A stretch of DNA of 64,000 nt from Sphingomonadales bacterium (GCA_016872155.1 VHBB01000001.1:62001-126000), one strand, 5' to 3'; shown: positions 43,553 through 51,980, counted from the first letter of the stretch. Notes: a model not told the origin generated them from the letters alone. Translations and numbers: made by a program.

Positions 43553-45343
43553 TTGATTACCGTTTTACCAGACCATATTGCCAACCAGATAGCCGCCGGA
43601 GAGGTCATTCAGCGACCGGCCAGCGCCGTAAAGGAGCTGCTCGAAAACGCCGTAGACGCTTCGGCCACCGCTATTCAACTTATTATTAACGACTCGGGTA
43701 AATCGCTGGTACAGGTCGTGGACAATGGAAAGGGAATGGACGAACAGGATGCAAGACTTTGTTTTGGCAGACATGCTACTTCTAAAATCAGCCGCATCGA
43801 AGACCTGTTTTGCATACAGACCATGGGATTTCGAGGAGAGGCGCTGGCCTCTATCGCCGCAGTGGCACAAGTAGAACTGCGAACAAGAACTGCCAGTTCG
43901 GATACCGGCTTTTATATAGAGGTAGAAAATAGCCAGCTCGTAAAAGCGACCCCCGTGGCGGCCCCACAAGGAACCAGTGTGGCCATGAAAAATTTATTCT
44001 TTAATGTGCCGGCGCGTCGCAATTTCTTAAAGAGCAATGCGGCAGAGATGCGTCATATTATTGATGAGTTTACCCGCGTTGCCTTGGCATTCCCATCGAT
44101 CTCCTTTAGCCTTCATGCCAATAATCAACAACTTTTTCAACTCGAAAGTGGCACGCTCAAGCAGCGCGTTGTGCAGTTGATGGGAGCTGCCTACGAATCG
44201 AGACTGGTGACCGTTAAAGAAGAGACCGATTATCTTAACATACGAGGCTTTGTAGGCAAACCCGATACGGCCCGAAAGACCAGAGGCGAGCAATACTTTT
44301 TTGTCAATAACCGATTTATTCGAAGCGCCTATTTGCATCATGCTATCATGAGTGCTTTTCAGGGAATGCTGGCCCCCGATCATTTTCCACTCTATGTACT
44401 CTTTATAGATCTTGATCCGCAACAGATCGACATCAATGTGCATCCCACCAAACAAGAAATAAAATTTGAGGATGAGAAGATCGTGTATGCGTTCGTACAA
44501 GCGGCCGTAAAGCATGCGCTGGCTCAATTTAGCATTACGCCCACGCTCGATTTTGACTTGGATGCCTCTATACAGCAACTCTCTTCGGTGCAACAACCCT
44601 TTACAGAAGACAAACGCTCGGCCGCTGCCGATAGCTCTATCTTTAGAAGCTTTACCAAAAAAAATCAAGCACACCTGATTCAGCCCAGTGGCTTTACGGC
44701 CTATTCGCCAGACTGGACGGCGAGCGAACCGGCTTCTGTTACAGCGACGCCCTTATTACCGAGCGAACCAGACGAGCACCCCCTTCGTGTAACAAGTTTG
44801 TTGAGCGGTTATATACTTTACCCGAATCGTGATGGGCTTTGGATTATAGACCAGCAAGCGGCGCACGAGAGAATTCTCTACGAACAATTGCAACAAAGCA
44901 GCGTAGAGCAACCCGTGCCTGCGCAACGCACACTATTTCCGATAACCCTTACACTGCCTGTGGCCGATGCCGCCTTGCTTCAAGAACTTTTGCCTGCGCT
45001 GAACTTGTTGGGCTTTCTGCTAGAGCCCGTTGGCCCTGGCTCATTTACCATACAGGCCACGCCATCGGATAGCCCATCGGGTCAAGAAAAAACGATCATT
45101 GAATCGCTGTTAGAAGAATATAAACACTTTAACAGCGATGCCGGCTACACGATACGAGAGAAACTCATTCGCTCGTTGGTAAAGCAGCGTCGTATCAAGT
45201 CGGGGACCCTTTTGAACGAAAAAGAGATGCGAGAACTGGTGGTGCAACTGCTGGCTTGTCAGCAACCAGGGCAAACCCCCGATGGAAGGCCCACCTATGT
45301 CGCCTTAAGTAGCGACTACCTGGCAACCTTATTTATACGATAA
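43553..45343 (+). CDS. mutL: DNA mismatch repair protein MutL, TTG start
   Basis: Mismatch repair coordinator of 596 residues. The GHKL ATPase is intact: LPDHIANQIAAGEVIQRPASAVKELLENAVDAS (residues 5-38, with Glu28 in the catalytic area), DNGKGM (57-62) and GFRGEALASI (92-101). A long Ser/Gln-rich linker (about 320-400) leads to the C-terminal dimerisation domain, which has the QxxHER motif QQAAHERILYE. No DQHAxxE endonuclease motif is evident beyond this. The only in-frame start ahead of the domain is TTG at 43553; an in-frame TGA lies eight codons upstream. It converges with dacB, 12 bp apart. Confidence 0.95.
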   Translation: MITVLPDHIANQIAAGEVIQRPASAVKELLENAVDASATAIQLIINDSGKSLVQVVDNGKGMDEQDARLCFGRHATSKISRIEDLFCIQTMGFRGEALASIAAVAQVELRTRTASSDTGFYIEVENSQLVKATPVAAPQGTSVAMKNLFFNVPARRNFLKSNAAEMRHIIDEFTRVALAFPSISFSLHANNQQLFQLESGTLKQRVVQLMGAAYESRLVTVKEETDYLNIRGFVGKPDTARKTRGEQYFFVNNRFIRSAYLHHAIMSAFQGMLAPDHFPLYVLFIDLDPQQIDINVHPTKQEIKFEDEKIVYAFVQAAVKHALAQFSITPTLDFDLDASIQQLSSVQQPFTEDKRSAAADSSIFRSFTKKNQAHLIQPSGFTAYSPDWTASEPASVTATPLLPSEPDEHPLRVTSLLSGYILYPNRDGLWIIDQQAAHERILYEQLQQSSVEQPVPAQRTLFPITLTLPVADAALLQELLPALNLLGFLLEPVGPGSFTIQATPSDSPSGQEKTIIESLLEEYKHFNSDAGYTIREKLIRSLVKQRRIKSGTLLNEKEMRELVVQLLACQQPGQTPDGRPTYVALSSDYLATLFIR

Positions 45344-45355
45344 TCGACGATCCTG

Positions 45356-46696
45356 TCAATATCGATTTCGCAGCTCCCCTAAAAATTTTTCAACCTGGCG
45401 TCGAACGGCAGTAGCGGTAGATTGATGATTATTGACCAGGACCGAAAAAGCCAGCCACTTTCCTTTTCGTGTTTGTAAAAATCCACTCAATGCCACCACT
45501 CCACTCAAGGTTCCCGTCTTAGCATAGATGGCGGTGCTGTCATTAACGTAGTAGCCCCGCAGGGTACCTTCGTTTCCGCTTGGAAAGATCGTCTTTATAC
45601 GCGACCAGCCAAACTCTTGCTGCATGCGGTACAAAATAGTGACCATGTCTTGAGGCGTAAATAAATTATAGCGACTAAGCCCCGAGCCATCTACCCAACG
45701 GGGCGGTTGTGGTAGCCCCCGCAGATCGGTTGCCAGCAGCGTGTCGATCAGGGCACGATCGCTCATGTATCCCAACATTCGCTGGCTTACCATGAGCAGA
45801 CTTTGTTCGGCAAAGAAATTATCGCTTCGATGCATTAGAGGAACAAGAAAAGAATCGAGGGGCTGAGAGTACAAAAGCCGGCCTTGCAGCGGCAGCGCCT
45901 CCAAACTAACCGATGCGGAGAGACCCATCTGTTGTAGCGTGTCTTGTAAGAAGATAAAATTGGTAACCCCCCGGTTGGTCTTGTACGGAATAGTGGTCTT
46001 GGTAAAAGGCCGAGCGCCTCGATTGATCGAAAACAGATTCTCGTCTTGGCTTCTAGAAATCGAAAAATTACCAGCAGTACCTATTAACTGCACCATGGGT
46101 TCTTTTATAAACGGAGGGCGAAGGACCCGCGAAGGAGTTGCCTTTACTCGTTGATTGGCGGCCTCGAAAGAAACCAAGTTGCCATAGAGCGGAAAAGCGC
46201 TTCGCTCGGCGAGATACGGCTCTTGGTAATCATCCCAAGACCAACCACTACCATAGGCCTCAAAGCGATCGCGAGTCGAAAAGCGCAAGACCACATGTTT
46301 CTTAGCGGCCAGCATTTGTTGCCACAAGGGCTGCATTGAAAAGTCAGGATGCAAAAAACTGGGATCGCCCTGTGGCTGCACATATAGCGTATCGGTGGTC
46401 TCTCGCACGACCGCAGCAGGTAATCGATCTTGCAGCTGTCGCATGGCCACATAGCAAGTCGGGATCTTTGTATTACTGGCCGGTACAAAATACTTATGGC
46501 CGTTTTGATTATACCAATACCGATTCGTTGCAAGGTCTAAGATGCTTACGCCCCAATGGGCTTTATCGAACGCGTCGGTAGCAGCCAGTTGGCGTTGTGC
46601 TATCTTTTGTACCTGTTGCTGGGTACCGCAAGAGGCCAAGAGTAACAGCAGCATCCAGTATCCTTGCTGCCAAAATCGTAATGGAGTACGTTGCAT
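45356..46696 (-). CDS. dacB: D-alanyl-D-alanine carboxypeptidase/endopeptidase, PBP4 (S13) family lipoprotein
   Basis: Peptidoglycan carboxypeptidase-endopeptidase of 446 residues. With the ATG at 46696 it has a lipoprotein signal ending in LLLLLASC. Penicillin-binding motifs are all present: SxxK in FVPASNTKIPTC near 75, SxN in HRSDNFFAEQS near 295, and KTG in AKTGTLSG near 400. The S13 insertion domain lies between SxxK and SxN. It should cleave terminal D-Ala and cross-links in the periplasm. The longer upstream frame (to 46804) overlaps the arginase-like gene and was rejected. It follows that gene after 25 bp. Confidence 0.92.
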   Translation of the reverse strand: MQRTPLRFWQQGYWMLLLLLASCGTQQQVQKIAQRQLAATDAFDKAHWGVSILDLATNRYWYNQNGHKYFVPASNTKIPTCYVAMRQLQDRLPAAVVRETTDTLYVQPQGDPSFLHPDFSMQPLWQQMLAAKKHVVLRFSTRDRFEAYGSGWSWDDYQEPYLAERSAFPLYGNLVSFEAANQRVKATPSRVLRPPFIKEPMVQLIGTAGNFSISRSQDENLFSINRGARPFTKTTIPYKTNRGVTNFIFLQDTLQQMGLSASVSLEALPLQGRLLYSQPLDSFLVPLMHRSDNFFAEQSLLMVSQRMLGYMSDRALIDTLLATDLRGLPQPPRWVDGSGLSRYNLFTPQDMVTILYRMQQEFGWSRIKTIFPSGNEGTLRGYYVNDSTAIYAKTGTLSGVVALSGFLQTRKGKWLAFSVLVNNHQSTATAVRRQVEKFLGELRNRY

Positions 46697-46721
46697 CGAT
46701 TGCTTTTTGTTGAGCGTTTGG

Positions 46722-47858
46722 TTAGCCCCGCTCTTGAGCGCGCAGCCATCGTTCGGGAATTTCGTTGCTACTGGCCAGCAAATAATCTTTATAGCTGCAG
46801 GCAATAAATTGCTTGTTGGGCAATTGCATCCACCAGCGACCGGTCTTTTTGCTTTGCAAAAAAATGGTCTCTACTTCGGCAAAGGCCATATAGTATTCAT
46901 TAAAGGAGTCCTTTTCTTGCAAGGCCGCTTCGCGACGACCTCGGCTTCTGCCATCGAGCAAATACCATAACATCTGCGCGATCTGCTTGGCACTTAGTTC
47001 TTGTCGATCGGCCCTGGGGTCATATCCATATACGCCCACCGTATTGACAGTGGGGCTCATTCCGGCATAGCGAAAGAGCGTACAAGCCTCTTCGCCTGTA
47101 AATCCATTGGGAGAAATCGTACTGGCAGGTGAATAGGCATTGGCCATAGATGATAGATCGAAACTAAACAGATGACTGTTTCGTATAACAGGCTCCATTT
47201 CGTCGGGGGCCTCTTTTACATTGCCCACGCGGTAACAATCAAATCGCAATTTATCGAGGGTCTCGAGCAACTGCGGATTAACACAATAGCTTTGAAACCC
47301 GATATGATTATAATGGCGAATAAAATTGGGGGTGCCGGTCAGCATCTCCATTAAAAACTGGTCGGCAGGCAGCACCGCATCGGTATCCAGATCTATAAGC
47401 GCATCTACCAGCGTAGCCTCGATAAGTTGCCGGCGATGCACATAGGCCTGGTATTGTGCCGTGGTCAGGTCATGCGATCCTCCTAAAATAATGACCGTCT
47501 TTCCTTCTGCTATAAGTGCAGATACCACGGTGCGAAGGGCTGCATAGGTGTCGGACAGCGAGGCACCGGTTCGAATATTACCCACATCGGCCAGCAGCAG
47601 ATCGGCATGCCAATAAAAAAGTGCATAGAACTGACGACGAATCGCATCGGGCCCCCCGGCCTGGTGCTGCTCAATGCCTGCCCCGCGGTGGTCGGGACAT
47701 CCTACTACGACCAACTGCGCCTCGTCTAACTCGGGCATGGCTTGTTCGTACGCTTGAATATGATGACCGATCTGTCCTTCTTTGTATCCCTGGTCTTGCG
47801 AAAGAACCGCTTTGTCGACAGGAACCAAAAAATCGGCGATACCAAGATGATCTGACAT
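46722..47858 (-). CDS. arginase/formimidoylglutamase-fold protein with altered metal ligands
   Basis: Ureohydrolase-superfamily protein of 378 residues. Family landmarks are VVVGCPDHRGAG (start of the fold), ILGGSHDLTTAQY (126-135, ligand His kept), VDALIDLDTDA (152-158; Asp kept but the His of canonical DAHxD is Leu154) and LFSFDLSSMA (234-236; the second Asp of canonical DxD is Ser). Two of six manganese ligands therefore appear lost, so ordinary arginase activity is unlikely. The C-terminal NGFTGEEACTLFRYAG segment is typical of a Bacteroidota subgroup often annotated formimidoylglutamase. Its real function is unknown. It lies upstream of dacB. Confidence 0.8.
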   Translation of the reverse strand: MSDHLGIADFLVPVDKAVLSQDQGYKEGQIGHHIQAYEQAMPELDEAQLVVVGCPDHRGAGIEQHQAGGPDAIRRQFYALFYWHADLLLADVGNIRTGASLSDTYAALRTVVSALIAEGKTVIILGGSHDLTTAQYQAYVHRRQLIEATLVDALIDLDTDAVLPADQFLMEMLTGTPNFIRHYNHIGFQSYCVNPQLLETLDKLRFDCYRVGNVKEAPDEMEPVIRNSHLFSFDLSSMANAYSPASTISPNGFTGEEACTLFRYAGMSPTVNTVGVYGYDPRADRQELSAKQIAQMLWYLLDGRSRGRREAALQEKDSFNEYYMAFAEVETIFLQSKKTGRWWMQLPNKQFIACSYKDYLLASSNEIPERWLRAQERG

Positions 47859-47902
47859 ACTTGCAAGATAATTAATTGCTGGTTTGGACTTACTTTTGTC
47901 GT

Positions 47903-48928
47903 ATGGAGAATCTATGGCAACAGATCGATGCCCTCCGCAGCGAGATCAGCAGCATTACTACCACCCGACCCGAAGAGATCGAGGCGTTCCGGATCAAGTA
48001 TCTGGGAACCAAAGGGGCCGTCAAGCAGCTGATGAATGCCATGAAAGAAGTACCCGCCGATAAGAAAAAAGAGGCCGGACAACTGCTCAATGATTTTAAA
48101 CTATTCGTTTCGGAGCGATACGAGCAATTACTAGCCGCTGCTGCTCCCGATCAGAAAGCCGCCAGCATCGACACAAGCCTGCCAGGACAACCTTTTTCGC
48201 TGGGTTCACGCCATCCGGTGACCCTAATGAAAAATAGGATCGTCTCTATCTTTCAACGATTGGGTTTTGCAGTGGCCGAAGGACCCGAGATAGAAGACGA
48301 CTGGCACAACTTCGGTGCCCTTAACCTGCCGCCGCATCATCCGGCCAGAGATATGCAGGACACGTTTTACATACAGCAAAATCCCGGTTGGGTACTGCGC
48401 ACGCATACCAGTAGTGTGCAAATACGCGAGATGGAAAAAGGAAAGCTGCCCATTCGAATGCTAATGCCGGGTCGGGTCTTTCGTAACGAGACGGTGAGTG
48501 CCAGAAGCCACTGTTTCTTTCATCAGGTAGAAGGATTGTACATCGACGAGCAAGTATCATTCGCAGACCTTAAGCAAACTCTTTACTTTTTTGTAAAAGA
48601 AATGTACGGGGCCGATGTAAACGTGCGTTTTCGCCCCTCTTATTTTCCATTTACAGAGCCGAGTGCAGAAATGGACGTCAGTTGTTTTATATGCAAGGGC
48701 GAAGGTTGCCCTGTGTGTAAGAAATCGGGCTGGGTAGAGATTCTGGGATGCGGCATGGTACATCCGAACGTACTTAGCAATTGCGGAATCGATCCCGAAA
48801 AATATAGCGGATTTGCCTTTGGCATGGGTGTAGAAAGACCCGCCATGCTCAAATATGGCGTTAGCGACCTGCGTTTGTTTAGCGAGAACGATATACGATT
48901 CTTACAACAATTCGCTGCCGCCACCTGA
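47903..48928 (+). CDS. pheS: phenylalanyl-tRNA synthetase alpha subunit
   Basis: Catalytic alpha chain of the PheST heterotetramer; 341 residues from ATG 47903 (an earlier TTG-initiated frame was rejected). The N-terminal coiled coil (about 1-85) is followed by class II motifs: RFFPGRVFRNE-like LPIRMLMPGRVFRNETVSARSHCFFHQVEGLYID near 185-215 and GFAFGMGVERPAMLKYG near 310. An extra Cys group (CFICKGEGCPVC, Cys261, 264, 269, 272, then Cys283) could bind zinc. pheT is not adjacent in the window. It is followed by the paaH-type gene 12 bp later. Confidence 0.96.
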   Translation: MENLWQQIDALRSEISSITTTRPEEIEAFRIKYLGTKGAVKQLMNAMKEVPADKKKEAGQLLNDFKLFVSERYEQLLAAAAPDQKAASIDTSLPGQPFSLGSRHPVTLMKNRIVSIFQRLGFAVAEGPEIEDDWHNFGALNLPPHHPARDMQDTFYIQQNPGWVLRTHTSSVQIREMEKGKLPIRMLMPGRVFRNETVSARSHCFFHQVEGLYIDEQVSFADLKQTLYFFVKEMYGADVNVRFRPSYFPFTEPSAEMDVSCFICKGEGCPVCKKSGWVEILGCGMVHPNVLSNCGIDPEKYSGFAFGMGVERPAMLKYGVSDLRLFSENDIRFLQQFAAAT

Positions 48929-48940
48929 TAAGCCCCCTAC

Positions 48941-49795
48941 ATGCAGATCAACACCATTGGAGTATGCGGAGCCGGCACCATGGGAAGAGGCATAGCTCTT
49001 ACCGCTGCCCTGGCCGGGTTCAACACTCTTTTATTTGACCTGCAGCCGGAAGCCCTCGAAAAAGCGCGGGGTCAACTTGTAAAAGAGCTAAACAAAAGCG
49101 TAGAGAAAAAAAAGATCACCGAAGCTATTGCCGCACAAGCCTTGTCTCACATTGCCTTTACCAGCGAGATCGAATATTGCCTGGCCGAGATCTTTATTGA
49201 AGCCATCGTAGAGCAGATCGAACCCAAGGTCGCGCTCTTTAATCAACTGGCCGAACTCAATCATGGTGATTGCATCTTTGCCAGCAATACCTCTTCGCTC
49301 TCTGTTACTCAGATGGCCAAGGCCATTCAACATCCGGAACGGGTAATCGGGTTGCATTTCTTTAATCCGGCTCATTTGATGAAGCTGGTAGAAGTGGTTA
49401 CTACGCCCTTTACAGCCACCGCCGTGCAGCAAACGGCTTGGCAATTGATGCTGGACCTTAAAAAGACCCCTGTGCTTTGCATCGACTCGCCCGGCTTTAT
49501 CGTAAACCGAGTGGCAAGACCTTATTACATCGAGTCGTTACGACTTATCGAAGAACAAAAAGCTACGATGGAGCAGATCGATCGCATACTCACATCGGCC
49601 GGATTCAAAATGGGCCCCTTTGCCCTGATGGACTTGATCGGTAACGATATTAACTATGCCGTAAGTTGTTCGGTCTACGATCAATTAGGTAAGCCGGAGC
49701 GACTTAAGCCCTCTTTCGTACAGCAACAACTGGTGCAAACCGGAAAATGGGGACAAAAATCTGGCGAAGGCTATTACCAATATAAAAATGCCTGA
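48941..49795 (+). CDS. 3-hydroxyacyl-CoA dehydrogenase (PaaH/Hbd-type)
   Basis: NAD-dependent dehydrogenase of 284 residues. It starts NTIGVCGAGTMGRGIALTAALAGF (Rossmann loop, residues 3-26), contains FASNTSSLSVTQMA and the catalytic HFFNPAHLMKLVEVV (His in FFNP context near 143), then FIVNRVARPYY at the domain boundary. Length is that of the single-function Hbd/PaaH class. In the phenylacetate pathway PaaH oxidises 3-hydroxyadipyl-CoA; in other settings the enzyme serves fatty-acid or butanoate metabolism. Here it is 45 kb from the paa cluster, so the paa role is a suggestion only. Its TGA overlaps the ATG of the epimerase gene (TGATG). Confidence 0.88.
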   Translation: MQINTIGVCGAGTMGRGIALTAALAGFNTLLFDLQPEALEKARGQLVKELNKSVEKKKITEAIAAQALSHIAFTSEIEYCLAEIFIEAIVEQIEPKVALFNQLAELNHGDCIFASNTSSLSVTQMAKAIQHPERVIGLHFFNPAHLMKLVEVVTTPFTATAVQQTAWQLMLDLKKTPVLCIDSPGFIVNRVARPYYIESLRLIEEQKATMEQIDRILTSAGFKMGPFALMDLIGNDINYAVSCSVYDQLGKPERLKPSFVQQQLVQTGKWGQKSGEGYYQYKNA

Positions 49796-50790
49796 TGGGT
49801 AAAAAAATTCTGGTTACAGGCGCAAGCGGTTTTTTAGGTTCTTATCTGGTAGTGGCCTTGTTGCAACAAGGCTACCAGGTAAGGGCGCTGGTGCGGAATC
49901 AAAAACGACCCGGCTGGATCGATCCTGCCATACTAGACAAGGCAGAATGGGTATTGGGAGACATCCTGGATAGTATTTCGCTCGAAGAGGCCATGGAAGG
50001 AGTGGATGCCGTTATACACAGTGCGGCGATGGTTTCGTTCGTTCCAAAAGACAGCCAACAATTGTATCAGGTAAATGTAGAGGGAACCAACAATGTGGTC
50101 AATGCCGCTATTGAGAAAAAGATCGGTCGATTGATACACATTAGTTCGGTGGCGGCACTGGGCCGGGTAGCAGGCGGCGGGTGGGTAGACGAAAAAGCAA
50201 CCTGGAAAGAAGGTCCGCTGCATACGCATTATGCCCGCAGTAAGTTCCAGGCAGAATTGCATGCCTGGCGCGGGTACGCCGAAGGACTCGATACCGTGAT
50301 CGTAAACCCCAGTACCATTCTTGGATATGGCAATTGGGAACAGAGCAGTTGTGCATTATTCAAACAATTCTATGATGGGTTTCGGTGGTACACCGGTGGG
50401 CTGAATGGATTTGTAGATGTTCAGGATGTGGCCCGTGCTTGTGTGCTACTACTAGAAAAGGCCAGCGGAGGACAGCGCTATATTATAAACGGAGATACCT
50501 GGACCTTTCAACAATTGCAGTATTGCATTGCCGATGGATTTGGACGCAAAAGACCATCGATGAAAGCGTCGGGTCTGCTGTTAGCCATCGCCTGGAGAAT
50601 TGAAGCCATCAGGGCCTTTTTGACCGGAGCGCGCCCCCTGTTGACCCGCGAGAGTGCAAGAGTAGCCATTAGCGCCACGCGTTTTGACAACCGTAAACTA
50701 TTGAATGATTTTCCTGAATTCACCTATACGCCCTTAGCGCAAACGATCCGAGAAGCCTGTAATCGATACGAGCAAAATAGCAACGCATAG
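49795..50790 (+). CDS. NAD-dependent epimerase/dehydratase (extended SDR)
   Basis: Extended short-chain dehydrogenase of 331 residues. The nucleotide-binding loop is VTGASGFLGSYL (about residues 6-17), followed by VIHSAAMV near 73 and the catalytic YARSKFQAE with Tyr-xxx-Lys near 147-151. The upstream ISSVAALG (about 118-125) supplies the Ser. Substrates of this family include nucleotide sugars and flavonoid-like alcohols; nothing here fixes the choice. It is translationally coupled to the dehydrogenase upstream (overlapping TGATG). Confidence 0.85.
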   Translation: MGKKILVTGASGFLGSYLVVALLQQGYQVRALVRNQKRPGWIDPAILDKAEWVLGDILDSISLEEAMEGVDAVIHSAAMVSFVPKDSQQLYQVNVEGTNNVVNAAIEKKIGRLIHISSVAALGRVAGGGWVDEKATWKEGPLHTHYARSKFQAELHAWRGYAEGLDTVIVNPSTILGYGNWEQSSCALFKQFYDGFRWYTGGLNGFVDVQDVARACVLLLEKASGGQRYIINGDTWTFQQLQYCIADGFGRKRPSMKASGLLLAIAWRIEAIRAFLTGARPLLTRESARVAISATRFDNRKLLNDFPEFTYTPLAQTIREACNRYEQNSNA

Positions 50791-50820
50791 ATCGAAGATC
50801 CGAGCGCAAAAGCAACGGTC

Positions 50821-51771
50821 TTAGCGAAGGAGCGCCTTCAGTTTTTCCCAAAGCGAGGGAATGCGCTTAACCCAGACTAACTCTCTTCTCTTTTCGTTAA
50901 AGTCAATGGCCGGAGTACCCCAGTAGGCCTTCTGTCCATCAATAGAACTGGCCACGCCACTCTGTCCGAATACGACCGCCCCGGCCCCAATGGTCAATGT
51001 TTTATTGACCCCTACCTGCCCCCATAAGATCACTTCGTCTTCGACAGTAACAGCCCCGGCCAGTCCTACCTGTGCGGCGATCAAACAATTTTTTCCGATC
51101 ACGCAATCGTGTCCGATATGAACCTGATTATCGATCTTGGTGCCGGCCCCAATGATGGTGCTGGCCGTGACGCCTCTATCGATGGTGCAACCGGCTCCGA
51201 TCTCTACCTGATCTTCTATTTGCACAAGACCACAGCTTTTCATTTTACGATACTGATGCGTAAGCTGTTTTTTTCTGTTGTAATAGAAAGCATCACTCCC
51301 GATAACGGTACCGGCCTGTACGATTACCCCGTTTCCGAGTTGGCAGTGGTCTAAAATAGTTACCTGCGGATGTATGATACAGTTCTTTCCGATGGTTACC
51401 CGATGTCCGATATAAGCGCCGGGCATTACGATGCTCCCCTCTCCGATCACAGCGGTCTCGCTGATCGAAACAAGCGAAGGCGTAAAGGGCCGATACTTAT
51501 CTACCAACGTAAGATAGGCGGCAAAGGGATCGGCTACCACCAACAATGATTTACCGGGCGGTAGCGGCACTTCACGATCAATAATGATGCAACTAGCCGC
51601 AGAACGAAGACAAGTATCATAATATTTGGGATGATCCACAAACACCAGATCGCCGGTCTCTACCTTGTGAATTTCATTGATGCCCGTTGCATATCCATTC
51701 ATATCTCCAATAAGCGTTGCTTGCAATAGCGAGGCTACTTCTGTTAGAGAGACAGGTTTTTCAAATTGCAT
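50821..51771 (-). CDS. LpxD-like UDP-3-O-acylglucosamine N-acyltransferase
   Basis: Left-handed beta-helix acyltransferase of 316 residues. The N-terminal LpxD domain (ATLIGDMNGYATGINEIHKVETGDLVFVDHPKYYD, about 15-50) and hexapeptide repeats from 105 onward are both present, with VHIGHDCVIGKNCLIAAQVG carrying the catalytic-position His. It would add a 3-hydroxyacyl chain to the glucosamine nitrogen in lipid A synthesis. It is somewhat shorter than E. coli LpxD (341) and could be one of two LpxD-like paralogues typical of Bacteroidota, so no symbol is assigned. It diverges from the yicC region. Confidence 0.83.
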   Translation of the reverse strand: MQFEKPVSLTEVASLLQATLIGDMNGYATGINEIHKVETGDLVFVDHPKYYDTCLRSAASCIIIDREVPLPPGKSLLVVADPFAAYLTLVDKYRPFTPSLVSISETAVIGEGSIVMPGAYIGHRVTIGKNCIIHPQVTILDHCQLGNGVIVQAGTVIGSDAFYYNRKKQLTHQYRKMKSCGLVQIEDQVEIGAGCTIDRGVTASTIIGAGTKIDNQVHIGHDCVIGKNCLIAAQVGLAGAVTVEDEVILWGQVGVNKTLTIGAGAVVFGQSGVASSIDGQKAYWGTPAIDFNEKRRELVWVKRIPSLWEKLKALLR

Positions 51772-51827
51772 CGCGTGTAATTTTAAGTAAAGGTAGCAAG
51801 CAATAGCTCGTTGAATTTTTTTTGCGT

Positions 51828-51858
51828 TTATCCACAGCTAATTTTAAAATGTTGATAA
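51828..51858. other. pair of inverted DnaA-box-like sequences beside an AT-rich stretch
   Basis: TTATCCACA (51828-51836, plus strand) is the canonical DnaA box. TGTTGATAA (51850-51858) is the minus-strand variant TTATCAACA. They are separated by 13 bp and followed by a tract that is nearly all A and T. This is the kind of arrangement found at origins or DnaA-controlled promoters, but two boxes are few and chance is possible. Confidence 0.4.
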
Positions 51859-51878
51859 AATCAAAAGAAAAAAATTTT

Positions 51879-51907
51879 TTTGATATATAAAATAAATACT
51901 AATATTG
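51879..51907 (+). promoter_or_regulatory. candidate promoter of the small RNA
   Basis: TTTG at 51879-51882 and TAATATTG at 51900-51907 (one mismatch to TAnnTTTG), 17 bp apart. The expected start point falls close to 51912-51918, at the first hairpin. Confidence 0.4.
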
Positions 51908-51929
51908 TGTAGGGAAATAAATTTCCCAG

Positions 51930-51944
51930 TACTTACTAACCCAT
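51930..51944 (+). repeat. 15-nt segment complementary to the radA leader
   Basis: TACTTACTAACCCAT is the exact reverse complement of 35241-35255. It lies in the predicted unpaired middle of the candidate small RNA, between its two hairpins, which is where a target-pairing region would be expected. Confidence 0.5.
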
Positions 51945-51953
51945 CCATATAGG

Positions 51954-51980
51954 ATCCCTCCGTTTTCGGAGGGATTTTTT
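51954..51980 (+). terminator. rho-independent terminator upstream of yicC
   Basis: ATCCCTCCG-TTTT-CGGAGGGAT forms a 9-bp perfect stem (51954-51975), followed by TTTTTT. The neighbouring gene on its left is on the opposite strand and reads away from it, so the terminator must serve a short plus-strand transcript or attenuate yicC. Confidence 0.8.

Larger units (their letters stand above)
51912..51980 (+). ncRNA. candidate small RNA or attenuated leader, about 69 nt
   Basis: No gene on this strand precedes it, yet it ends in a strong terminator and has promoter-like boxes upstream. It has a 5' hairpin GGGAAAT-AA-ATTTCCC (51912-51927), a single-stranded middle containing TACTTACTAACCCAT (51930-51944), and a terminator hairpin (51954-51975, 9-bp stem, TTTT loop) with a T6 tail. 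The middle segment is perfectly complementary to the radA leader at 35241-35255. It could instead be a regulated leader of yicC, which starts 64 bp later. Confidence 0.45.
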
